DNA of 11,808 nt from Cristatella mucedo (taxonomy: Eukaryota; Bryozoa; Phylactolaemata; Cristatellidae). The translations under genes were made by a program, and so were the position numbers. The stretch covers positions 1 to 11,808 of the forward strand of contig WPIO01000681.1 of NCBI GenBank assembly GCA_009760855.2, in the 5' to 3' direction. The notes under the pieces were generated by a model that was not told the origin of the DNA, searched no databases, and saw only the letters and a list, made by a program, of their open reading frames with translations. Shown here piece by piece: positions 1 to 7,293 of this stretch (positions are counted from its first letter, which is position 1; every line of letters begins with the position of its first letter).

Positions 1-50
1 AGCAGCTGGCGGCAGATTGTGGCAGCTTGTGGCAGAGATCGGGAAGCCCT
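1..50 (+). repeat. 10-bp tandem repeat array, left edge
   Basis: Four or five consecutive 10-base units are in register from the first base (ggcagattgt, ggcagcttgt, ggcagagatc). They follow the consensus GGCAGCTCGT and then decay into non-periodic sequence. The array is cut by the window edge, so its full length is unknown. It is the same unit as the arrays at 395-635 (same orientation) and 3421-3690 (opposite orientation). Confidence 0.65.
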
Positions 51-394
51 GCAAGCAAAAGCCTGCAGCTCAAAGCATAGTGGGACCAGATCGGGGAAAT
101 TCAGACGGCAGCACGAGCTGCTTGCTTATGCTCGTGGTAGCACGCGGCAACGAGAAGAAGCTTTTGTCAGCCTGATACGGTTCGCAGCAGAGTTTTTGCA
201 TTTCGCTGGGAAGAGGTTTCAGCCCACGGCAGGGTGGCAGTGGTTCGAACCTTCGAGGTGGTAAAAAGATAGACTGTAGCTCACAGAAGCTTTCATTAGG
301 TCGCAGTAGACTGTAGCTCACAGAAGCTTTCATTAGGTCGCAGCTGCTCACCGTTGTGGCTCCTCCTGGCTGCCAGTGAAAGGATTACCCAGCT
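51..394. other. spacer between two 10-bp arrays, no gene seen
   Basis: GC-rich sequence with scattered array-like words (agctcg, ggcag) but no clean period. Short open frames exist on both strands (81 and 93 codons), but they overlap each other antisense and their composition follows the array words, so I do not call them genes. It holds one perfect tandem duplication, listed separately. A B-box-like palindrome at 242-251 has no partner A box. Confidence 0.5.
270..343 (+). repeat. perfect 37-bp tandem duplication
   Basis: Bases 270-306 and 307-343 are identical over all 37 positions, head to tail, beginning tagactgtagctc and ending ggtcgcag. Such complete identity inside otherwise very degenerate repeat sequence suggests a recent duplication, or an assembly artefact at a repeat. 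Confidence 0.95.
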
Positions 395-635
395 TGCTGA
401 AGCTCCCACCTGATCGTGGCAGCTCGCGGCAGGTCGTGGCAGGGGCTTGGCAGCTCGCCAGCCAGAGGATGCAGCTCCCAGCCTAGAATTGGCAGGTCGT
501 GAAAATTGAGACTGGAGCTCGAGGCTGCGCACGTCAGCTCGTGGTACTTCTGGGATGCTCGCCGTAGCTCATGGAAGCTCCCAGTTGCTCGCCGATGCAC
601 GTGTCAGCTCGCAGGAGCTCGAAAAAAGTGAAGAT
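395..635 (+). repeat. degenerate 10-bp tandem repeat array (left arm)
   Basis: The sequence can be cut into roughly 22 units of 10 (occasionally 11) bases, such as agctcgcggc, aggtcgtggc, agctcgtggt, tgctcgccgt, agctcatgga and agctcgcagg. The consensus is close to AGCTCGYGGC. Individual units differ from it at one to four positions, so the array is old. The 10-bp spacing is not a codon multiple, so the short frames crossing it are incidental. The reverse complement of this consensus is the unit of the array at 3421-3690. Confidence 0.8.
481..543 (+). repeat. inverted repeat, left copy (63 bp)
   Basis: This segment, inside the 10-bp array region, matches the reverse complement of 2884-2946 at 59 of 63 positions without gaps. 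The shared core contains gaaaattgagactggagc, which is not itself array sequence, so the match is not just shared low complexity. The two copies lie about 2.3 kb apart in opposite orientation. Confidence 0.92.
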
Positions 636-832
636 GCCACATGCAGCCAAGAGACAGTGGCGACAGCGATCAGAAAATGTTGTCTACCAGTTCCATCCAT
701 TAACGTACTGACCGCCGTCGACGGTCGTAATAATAACTTCACCAGTGATGTGGCTTCATAACGTCAAGTACAGTGCAATCACTTACAATGTGATCAAAGT
801 ATGTTTACTAGTTATAGTTTGAGTGTATGCCG
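636..832. other. unassigned sequence between left array and GC-rich block
   Basis: No recognisable gene or repeat family. It contains a 10-bp palindrome CCGTCGACGG at 715-724 and the first copy of a 9-bp direct repeat TGTATGCCG at 824-832. The second copy lies at 1077-1085. Confidence 0.4.
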
Positions 833-1085
833 GCTGCTCTAATGAGCCTGTGATGTGGCATGGACACAGGCTGGTAACTGCTGGTGGCCAGATGGTGGAT
901 TCACCATCAGGGTCGGCCACTGCACAGTTGTAGTCCTCTATGAATCATCGGGGTCACCCAGGGGACCGGAGGAGTGGAAGGAGACTCGAGTGTGAGAAGG
1001 GGGCGAAGGCAGTCGTGCGTCTTCCTGCTCCATGCCTTGTACAATAAACCGTTGGCTTTGTTCTGGACCAGCGTACTGTATGCCG
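833..1085 (+). mobile_element. possible retroposed or LTR-like GC-rich block
   Basis: The block is visibly richer in G and C than the AT-rich DNA that follows. It contains AATAAA at 1043-1048, followed within about 10 bases by a GT-rich stretch (gttggctttgttctgg), which is the arrangement of an animal polyadenylation signal and its downstream element. The block is bracketed by the 9-bp direct repeat TGTATGCCG (824-832 and 1077-1085). An LTR could begin at TGTGATGTGG (near 850), but no matching 4-6 bp target duplication is visible there. The call rests on composition and signals only. It could equally be a 3' end of a host transcript or chance. Confidence 0.25.
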
Positions 1086-1119
1086 AAACATACTAGTCAT
1101 TGCAAAAATTAATTAAACG

Positions 1120-1990
1120 ATGTCGTATTCGATCGTTGTTGCAATTACAGCAGTGCCTAGTTATTAAAAACAGTCCACCAGCACATTAAAACATGTCGCG
1201 ATTGGAAATGTTTTCTGCCCTATCACATGTATGAACATAACGATCGCAGTCAACGCTCGTAGTACAGATTAAAATTTTGCAGTGCTTTCATAATGTCAGT
1301 AACTTGCATTTATTTACAAACTGATTTAATTATGTTTTCCATTAAACGCATGAAAAAATAAGCGATCAGTTCTGTCACTCGTGATAACGATTAATGTGAT
1401 GCTCAGCTATATTGACCTTGCTACCATCATATAAAAGCACGTGGACCTCCACTATGTTTTTTACCTATCACAGGCATGCACCTAGCAAACCCTGCTGACG
1501 ATTGGAATACCATTTATTGCGAGGCTGTGCTTTCACAAAGTCGGTAACATTACCTTAAATAAAATAACGAACACATTAGATTTGCTATTCATCCCGTGAA
1601 TATAATTTAGGATCGCATTGTCGATCGTGATAGCGGTAACTGTGAGGTCGTGCTTTTGTAAGAACACGTAATAATTTCGACAGAGCTCGTGGTGATCAGA
1701 ATATATTTTCTACCCAGCAGTAGCATGAACATAACGACCGCTATTGATTATCCTAATACCAATTTCTGAGATGCTGTGACGAGTTTTTCCCCCGATAAGA
1801 CATCGCCTAATTTTTGTCCTATCTCGGTTTCACTTTCGGTTGTCCAAAAATTAATCAATATCGTATCGCGAAAACACTTTCATCACTAAGATACTGTCAA
1901 TTGTATGACTATGTATACTAAAATTCAGACTTATAATTAACTAATATAATACAGCAAAAATATATTTTACCTAATTTAGACAACGTCTTC
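1120..1990 (+). repeat. degenerate satellite, unit about 247 bp, three to four copies
   Basis: Several independent anchors recur at a constant spacing. The word atgaacataacgaYcgc occurs at 1231 and 1725 (494 apart, twice 247). The 22-base segment starting gtgctttca at 1282 recurs at 1527 (245 apart, 19 of 22 identical). cctatcaca occurs at 1219 and 1464 (245). tcgatcgt occurs at 1129 and 1621 (492), with an intermediate tcactcgtgata at 1375. aatacca...gctgtg occurs near 1507 and 1756 (249). The third unit fades after about 1790, with weaker resemblance continuing to about 1990. No coding frame of note lies here. The repeat is AT-rich and strongly diverged, so simple eye inspection or an ORF scan misses it. 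Confidence 0.75.
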
Positions 1991-2003
1991 CCAACAAAGA
2001 TGA

Positions 2004-2317
2004 ATAAATGCTTTTCCTTTTGAAGTTAAAAGAAGAATGAATAATGCTTTTGATTCACCAAGAAGAAAATATGTTGGAAAACAAGGTAATAGTATAATAA
2101 TAGAGTTGGTTTCAGCGAACCTGTCGTTACTTGAGGTGGAACCTCCTTAAAACACCTATTCCAGATTTACATAGTTCATTTACTACTGTTCTTATTGAGA
2201 TTTGTAAGGCCTGTGATAAAATAATGGAATGAAGAAGTAAGATAAATGAAATGCTAGAAGAAGCAAATAAACTATCTAAAACACCAAAAACTAAACCAGG
2301 TGTGCACATTTTATAAT

Positions 2318-2398
<81 letters not shown>

Positions 2399-2878
2399 AT
2401 GGAAGTTTCAAAAATTCGTAGTTTTCAAAGGGCTAGAAAACTAGCAGAAAATATTTTAAATGATCTAGTAGATAAATACTTAAAACCAATCTTTATAATT
2501 ATATTCAAGACTTAGATGATACAATTGTTATGGGGCTGAAAGATATTTGTGATGAACGTGATAACATATATTAGTATGAAGAATAACTAGATACCAGTAC
2601 TAGGAATACTAGAACGATATCTCGTACTGAATAGATTATGTTTGTTAGTTTAATTTGTGTGCATGTAGTTTTTTAATATTATTATAGGAAAATGATGGCA
2701 ACTGTTGATGTTACTGACCCCAAACCCTGCAACGAGTGCTGCTGCACTAAAAGCTTACGTATATCACCTTGTTAAATCAAGAATGACTTCTTACGATGAA
2801 CAATAACTTGATTCAGATATCTCAGTAATGACTTTTACATCTTTTAATAAATTCTATCTAGATGAATGTGATATTTAA
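2004..2878 (+). pseudogene. AT-rich block with decayed, unidentified coding-like frames
   Basis: I do not recognise a protein family. On the plus strand the block shows a relay of coding-like frames. One runs 2004-2150 (ATG at 2037). A second runs 2104-2299, interrupted once by TGA at 2230, and contains the segment NEMLEEANKLSKTPK. A third continues at 2397-2515 (KIRSFQRARKLAENILNDLV). A shift then leads to 2485-2574 (YIQDLDDTIVMGLKDIC). The last runs 2696-2878 with one TAA at 2804, and holds AALKAYVYHLVKSRMTSYDE. The implied peptides are rich in K, E and D and look helical rather than random. The second and third frames join in phase if 2300-2396, which begins GT and ends AG, is an intron. 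Stops and shifts make it a pseudogene or several exons of an unknown gene. The last frame stops six bases before the inverted repeat at 2884. Chance frames in AT-rich DNA remain possible. Confidence 0.3.
2318..2395. repeat. compound microsatellite (TC)12(TA)27
   Basis: Twelve TC dinucleotides at 2318-2341 are followed without interruption by 27 TA dinucleotides at 2342-2395. The open frames translated through it on either strand (poly Ser-Leu and poly Ile-Tyr) are products of the repeat and not genes. Confidence 0.99.
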
Positions 2879-2883
2879 GCTGA

Positions 2884-2946
2884 CACGAGCTGACGTGCAC
2901 AGCCTTGAGCTCCAGTCTCAATTTTCACGACCAGCCCATTCTAGGC
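2884..2946 (-). repeat. inverted repeat, right copy (63 bp)
   Basis: Reverse-complement partner of 481-543, 59 of 63 bases identical and ungapped. It begins six bases after the end of the AT-rich coding-like block, so it marks the inner edge of the right arm. Confidence 0.92.
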
Positions 2947-3091
2947 ACCCAACAAAACTAAAGATCGAAGCATGGCAGATTCAGGAGAGCAGATGAGGTA
3001 GTGAGTAGCATGAAGCTTGCAGCTCATGACCGCTGACAAGGATGTGCTATAGTCGGCAGCATGAGAGTAGTTGTCGTTGTGTAAGAATTAT
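2947..3091. other. right-arm sequence between inverted repeat and LINE fragment
   Basis: On the minus strand this is open but unrecognised sequence continuing out of the LINE fragment. It could be the LINE 3' region or arm DNA. No gene is called. Confidence 0.3.
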
Positions 3092-3405
3092 GGAAGCGAG
3101 TGTCAAGGTATAGGACCAGCAGAGATCAAGCTTTTGTCACCGACGGTCTTAAGCAGAGGAATACGACAGCTAATGTATTGTCCACGTAGGTCCTGAGGGC
3201 GCGATCAAGCTGAAACTGATGCAGCAGTTCAGCTAGGTACGAAGGAGCCTAGCTATGGTTGGCCTTGTGGGTCACCTTGAGAACTTTTCTCTGTATCCAT
3301 TGCTCAATCGGCATCCATCTTGGCTCTCTTAGCAAATAAGACACCCGCTCAAACTCCTAGGACTTGAAACTAGCCTTGCAGCCTTACTATAGCGAACATT
3401 CCCAA
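3092..3405 (-). mobile_element. LINE (CR1/L2-like) RT C-terminal fragment, frameshifted
   Basis: Read on the minus strand, this stretch gives the familiar sequence of CR1/L2-type ORF2 just after the polymerase palm. First comes an AARLVSSPRS segment (the usual VQNAAARLV box). After a shift comes LLREPRWMPIEQWIQRKVLK (the LHWLPIxxRIxFK box), then APSYLAELLHQFQLDRALR (the LAPSYLxELL box) after one stop. After another shift comes LKTVGDKSLISAG (the LKTxGDRAFSxAAP box). The order and spacing match the family, so the identity is secure despite at least two frameshifts and several stops. It ends next to the 10-bp array at 3421. No single open frame covers it. Confidence 0.85.
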
Positions 3406-3420
3406 TCTGTAACGATGTAC

Positions 3421-3690
3421 TACGATCTGTCGCGAGCTGCAGTGAGAAGCCACGATCAGCCTCGAGCTGCAGCGACCTGCCTCGACCTACCTACAGCTGC
3501 CGCGAGGTAATGTGAGCTGTCGATGGCTGCCGCCAGCTGCCGAGACCAGCAGTGATCTGCAGCAAGCTACTGCTAGCTGCCACGAGCTTTCGCGAGCTGT
3601 AGCTAGCTGCCTCGAGCTATATTGCGATGCCTCCTTGCGACTGCAATCTGCTGCCTCCTTGCTGCGAGCTGCTTCCTCTCTCCCGAAGGC
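3421..3690 (-). repeat. 10-bp tandem repeat array, inverted orientation (right arm)
   Basis: About 27 consecutive units of exactly 10 bases are in register: cgcgagctgc, ctcgagctgc, agcgacctgc, cgccagctgc, tgctagctgc, cacgagcttt, cgcgagctgt, ctcgagctat. The consensus is CNCGAGCTGC, the reverse complement of the left-arm unit. Phase is kept for more than 200 bp without an indel and slips only near 3660. Overlapping short frames on both strands (75 and 80 codons) are translations of the repeat. Confidence 0.9.
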
Positions 3691-3789
3691 AGCATGGTTA
3701 GGGGTGACATGTACTGGGTCAGCATGCAAATGTGATTAGTTGCGGCATTGACAGAGTCAGCCCGCATAAGCACACAAAGGAAGAATCAC

Positions 3790-4312
3790 GGGTACCCAAT
3801 CAATGCTGTCCTAAAAAGGTGGGTTTTAAAGTTTTTTTAAACGTGGTCATGTCAGGGGATCTTCTGACGAAGTTCAGGAGGGAGGTCGATGCTTTGGGAG
3901 CACACAAACTAAATGCTCAGTCTCCAAAGGATTTCAGGTTTGTATGAGGTTATGCTAAACAGTAGAATTCTGAAAAGCATGTGGTACGATGCCATGACTG
4001 GTGGGGATTAAATATGTGAGGTAGGCTGGAGCCAAATAATGACTTGACCAAAAAGTGAGCGACAAAACCTTGAAGTCGATCCATTGCTTGACTAGTAGCC
4101 AGTGATAGTCGACGAAAAGTGATGTGATGTGGCAACTACGATTCTCACGACAGACAAGCCTAGCTGCATAGTTTTGCACAAGCTCTAATCGCGTCGTTGT
4201 ATATGCCAGTAAGCCAGTAAGAATCAAGTTACCGAAGTCAAGGTGGAATGTCACAAATGCACGGACAAACTTAGACATGGTATCCTTATCCGAACAAGCC
4301 TGAATTGTAGCA
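3790..4312 (-). mobile_element. LINE (CR1/L2-like) RT C-terminal half, degenerate
   Basis: A minus-strand frame at 3955-4278 carries the C-terminal RT boxes in order: FVRAFVTFHLDFGNLILTGL (usual LVHAFVTSRLDYCNSLLYGL), RLELVQNYAARLV, a HITSLFVDYHWLLVKQWIDF box and HYLAPAYLTYLI. The frame extends upstream without a stop to about 4312. Beyond its stop, frameshifted remains of the final module appear: LPPELRQKIP, then TFKKTLK and THLFRTA around 3800-3850, which is the normal ORF2 end. The fragment is 5'-truncated, as usual for LINEs, and dead. Its upstream edge coincides with the A-rich tail of the SINE at 4313, so the SINE probably inserted into or beside it. Confidence 0.9.
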
Positions 4313-4580
4313 TTTTTATTTTTATTTTTAGTTATTGTTTTAGCATTGTCATTTTAGCAAAATTAGCCAATTTAAAAGCCTAATTTATACAGCAGAGTAG
4401 CAACCGTAATAGCATCAATCCAGCTGGCAGTAGGTAATAATGAATTGGCTGCAGTGGAACTAAAACCCACCACCTGGGTTGGGAATGCAAACACACAATC
4501 CCCCCTGTCTAGGATAGTTATCTGCTGCTCTCCGAGCCTTGAACTCAAGTACCAACAGATGTCACAACAGCCTTTGAGTT
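4313..4580 (-). mobile_element. tRNA-derived SINE with A-rich tail
   Basis: On the minus strand a promoter-like A-box region (4527-4554, around cggagagcagcag) is followed about 40 bases later by a B-box-like tgtttgcattccc (4481-4493; consensus GGTTCGANTCC), then cccaacccagg. The spacing and the words AGAGCAGCAGA...CTATCCTAGA resemble a tRNA D arm and anticodon arm. A body of about 150 bp follows, ending in a simple (AAAAAT)n tail at 4313-4339. The element looks nearly full length. Its tail abuts the minus-strand LINE fragment. Part of its 3' body resembles the sequence downstream of the 7085 SINE. Confidence 0.65.
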
Positions 4581-5102
4581 AACATTTAAAATAAGCCACG
4601 ACTCTAGCATGCTGCTCACAGAATGTTCTCAATCCGAGTTTAAATGTTCTCCCATAGGGTCCCTTGTCTCTAAATAAATGCCTCAAAACGACGTACAAAA
4701 ACCTATCCCAAAATGTGCCGGCTAATTAAAAAAAACTGTAAACCTCCAATTGCTACCCTTGTTCTAAAGAAGAAGAGTATCTGTGGGTTACTCGACAAAA
4801 GCAGGTATTATTAACTTAGGAGCATGAATGAAACATAATTGATTGCTAGATGATAACAATCTTGGATTGTAGTCCTTGCACCTTCACAACTAAGAACACT
4901 CGAGTACCTTCATATCACTTGTCGATAGAGCTTCAAGGGCAAGTGAGACAGTTTCTAGCTATCGGTTTACCGGTAACTAAAGTCCTCAAAACAATTTAGG
5001 AGATACCGACGAACATTGGAAATTTAGGTTTCTGTAAACTGTACATGGTACAGCTGGGCTAATTCTACCTGCAAGAACATTTCACGACCTTGCCAGGTAC
5101 AT

Positions 5103-5117
5103 CAGCAGCAGCAGCAG
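5103..5117. repeat. (CAG)5 microsatellite
   Basis: Five perfect CAG triplets. They are not part of any supported coding frame. Confidence 0.95.
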
Positions 5118-5644
5118 AAGGAATGCAATTCTTCCAAGGGCTTTAGTCACTAGATTTCCATCCAAGCTCACTACTTCCAAGCTATTTATGAAGACAACAC
5201 TAAAAGAAACAACAAACTGTATGAGAGGCAGCTGCCACAAGCGTCTGCTGCCCATCACATGCCATCGCACAGTCTATATCAGATATTTATGCATGCTTGT
5301 CGTCCCTGCAGCACCACTGATTACACGTACAAGTAGTGTGCCCAGCTATGCGGCCTATTATGTTTTTTAGGAATATTCGGGACCTTTCCATCTTAATAGG
5401 ATCCATTTGGTATCTAATTCGGCCACTGTTAGGGAGTCTGCCAAAGATCTTTCTTATGTTGCATAAAAAAAGGAGGCATGTCTGATCAAACGGCATCGTA
5501 ACGAAGCGTTCAAGTTTCGCAGTCTATGTCGTTGCCTCTATCATGAAAGACGGCCATCAGTCTGCCACAATTCACTACAATCTTCATGCCCCTAGGGCTG
5601 AACACAGTAATAGTTTCACAGGATCCACCTGCACGGCCACCGGC

Positions 5645-5656
5645 GGGGGGGGGGGG
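5645..5656. repeat. homopolymer run of 12 G
   Basis: Twelve consecutive G, preceded by ccaccggc. A run of this length is prone to length error in sequencing and assembly. Confidence 0.95.
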
Positions 5657-5829
5657 CTAGGATCTGCCAACGCATGAAAACCACAAAAGTACGCTTTATC
5701 GTCCACTGCATGTTTGGTATGTTCGTAGGTGTCTATATACGTGACTCTACACCACCATGAAGACTAAGGTGTGATGCATGAGAGCTTCCTGCAACTCGCT
5801 CAAAAGCATAAGCAGCGTTTGCCGTTCAT

Positions 5830-6545
5830 CCTTTAGGAAGCAGACGATGGATTTAAACAATTTTTAAAACGAAAAAAGAGTAGGAAGCAGACGCGATAAA
5901 GTAGTCGTGACTAAAGTAGATCGAACGTTATTAATGTATGATGACTGGTAAGAACGATTCTGAGATACCGGCATGAGCACAGACACTGTCTTAGCACTTG
6001 AGTTGTGTAATCGGGTCCCCTAGAGGTTTGCTAAACGATAAGAGATTCAGAAGAGCCAGTGGCACGAAGGCACTGATTAAAAGTAGTTGGTATAGGTAGA
6101 AGCCAGAGCACGAGAGTAAATGATCTTGAAAGTGAGCGATAAATCTTAAAAATGTGCTCGATTCTTGATTGAAAGCTAATGAAGGTCACTGAGAAATGGA
6201 ATACTGTCGTGATTGTGATGTTAATGACAGTCGAGTCTAACCGAAGAGTTTTGCACCAACTGTAAATGCCTCATTGTAAAGGCAAAAAAACCTGCGATAT
6301 GTGAGTTACTCAAGTCGAGACTGGATTGCACAAACGCACTGATCAACTTGGATGTTGCTTGCCTGTCTTTGGAGACCTGAGTTTGGCCACGTTTTGTAGT
6401 TGAAAGACTTGATTGTAGAGCTGAGTGATCATCCAGTGAAAGGTCACTTTGAATAAGAATACCCAGATTACATGCGGATACTGCAGTAGATATGCTATTA
6501 GAGCCCATTTTAAAGGAAACTTTTAATATTCTAGATAACACTAGG
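5830..6545 (-). mobile_element. LINE (CR1/L2-like) RT C-terminal half with stops
   Basis: A minus-strand frame at 6221-6541 begins MGSNSISTAVSACNLGILIQ and SDLSLDDHS (usual SxRNLGVIFDSDLSLDDHI). It continues through a SKLISAFVQSSLDLSNSHI box and a RHLQLVQNSSVRL box. The next module continues in the same frame through stops: PFLSDLH, then IKNRAHF and DLSLTFKIIYSRALAS (about 6080-6210). Near 5840-5890 the minus strand reads RFKNCLNPS, the likely relic of the terminal FKxxLKTHLF motif, which would put the ORF2 end near 5830. Several premature stops make it nonfunctional. The part below 6080 is the least certain. Confidence 0.82.
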
Positions 6546-7084
6546 TTTGCCCATAGCTACTAGGTTAAATCGCCATAATAATTCAATCAAAAAGACCGTT
6601 AACGATGGATCTGCCGGTGAATTTTACCCTAGCATGATTGCCTTTATAGCCTGCCACCTCAAAGTCTGATTTTTACCTGTCATGCTCGGCGTGTCAGATC
6701 AACAGGGACTCTCTCGGAGCTCTTCGATTATCTCGTCAGTCTGAATAACCAGCCATTCTTTTCATTCATTCTTTTCAGAGCTTTGTAAAAGACGCCCTAT
6801 TAACGGCTCCAATGATTGGTCGTGAGCTCGATCTGGCTAAAGTCTTGCTCCGAGCTACGGTACTTAGTTTCGCACACACCAAAGATTGAAATAGGACAAA
6901 AGCAGCATTCACAATTCGCATAAATCGACTTCAGGAACATTGCCAAAATTTGGGCTCGTTTTGATGATAGTATGACACCCAAACTAGTCATTGTATTTGG
7001 GACGAGCCTAGATTATTCCGATTCCCTACAGTCCCAGAAATCCTTGCCACTTGCTTAACCTTAATCGTCACACCTGGTGAACAA
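6546..7084. other. unassigned sequence between LINE and SINE
   Basis: No domain-bearing frame, tRNA or clear repeat. A 63-codon minus-strand frame at 6800-6991 has no recognisable features. The sequence may be diverged transposon DNA, but I cannot assign it. Confidence 0.5.
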
Positions 7085-7290
7085 CGGTTGTCAACGTGCC
7101 AAACCTCTTAATGGCACACTAGGTAAGGACGTTGCTTATCACGACCTTGTTCCAGAGGTCGTGGGTTCCAATACTGGGGTGGGTAATTCTTTTTTGCCAC
7201 CTCACGCAGTGTTGATAGCCGTCATAGCTCTTCTGTCGCTATACAAAAAGAGGCAGTTAAATCAGCTAGTATAATATATTATTTATAAAT
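7085..7290 (+). mobile_element. tRNA-derived SINE
   Basis: The A-box-like tggcacactaggtaaggac (7112-7130) is followed by a tRNA-like cacgacc...ggtcgtggg stem region and a B-box-like ggttccaatac (7164-7174; consensus GGTTCGANTCC). The A-to-B spacing of about 50 bases is within the tRNA and SINE range. A body of about 110 bp follows (gtcatagctcttctgtcgct, then ttaaatcagcta) that resembles the 3' part of the 4313-4580 SINE. It lies immediately upstream of a plus-strand LINE fragment. It is too diverged to be a working tRNA gene. Confidence 0.6.
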
Positions 7291-7293
7291 CCC

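Larger units (their letters stand above)
4581..5829. other. 1.2-kb stretch with no recognisable gene
   Basis: Only short frames (60 to 69 codons) are present, none with a recognisable domain. A (CAG)5 run lies at 5103-5117 and a 12-base G run at 5645-5656. A weak resemblance on the plus strand near 4740-4790 (LVLKKKS) to the LLKKP box of LINE RTs is too short to call. Part of the stretch next to 5830 may be the 3' end of the following LINE. Confidence 0.5.

Noticed and set aside
131-155. 12-base match tgacaaaagctt to the LINE fragment at about 3128-3139
   Set aside because: A few 12-base matches are expected by chance in a window of this size, and the surrounding translation does not extend the similarity convincingly.
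242-251. GGTTCGAACC, a perfect B-box-like match
   Set aside because: It is a palindrome with no A box at a tRNA-like distance on either strand and no cloverleaf, so neither a tRNA nor a SINE is supported.
2070-2115. Possible 31-base intron (GT at 2085, AG at 2115)
   Set aside because: Too short for animal introns, and the reading frame stays open straight through it, so no splicing need be invoked.
2127-2515. Two opposing frames translating the TC/TA microsatellite into Ser-Leu and Ile-Tyr runs
   Set aside because: The peptide runs are direct translations of a dinucleotide repeat. The plus-strand part after 2397 is kept only as part of the coding-like block.
3487-3739. Overlapping 75- and 80-codon frames on opposite strands rich in Ala, Ser, Leu and Cys
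   Set aside because: They are translations of the 10-bp array, whose period is not a multiple of three.
4740-4790. Plus-strand LVLKKKS resembling the LLKKP box of LINE RT
   Set aside because: Only a few residues match, with no following NYRPxS box.
5834-5893. 13-bp direct repeat (taggaagcagacg) flanking a 34-base A-rich insert, like a target duplication
   Set aside because: The interval reads as the terminal FKxxLK-like motif of the minus-strand LINE, so the insert is probably LINE sequence and the direct repeat may be coincidental.
7112-7174. Possible functional tRNA gene
   Set aside because: A- and B-box-like motifs are present, but no acceptor stem or clean anticodon arm can be formed. 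A SINE head fits better. The same holds for 7931-7981.
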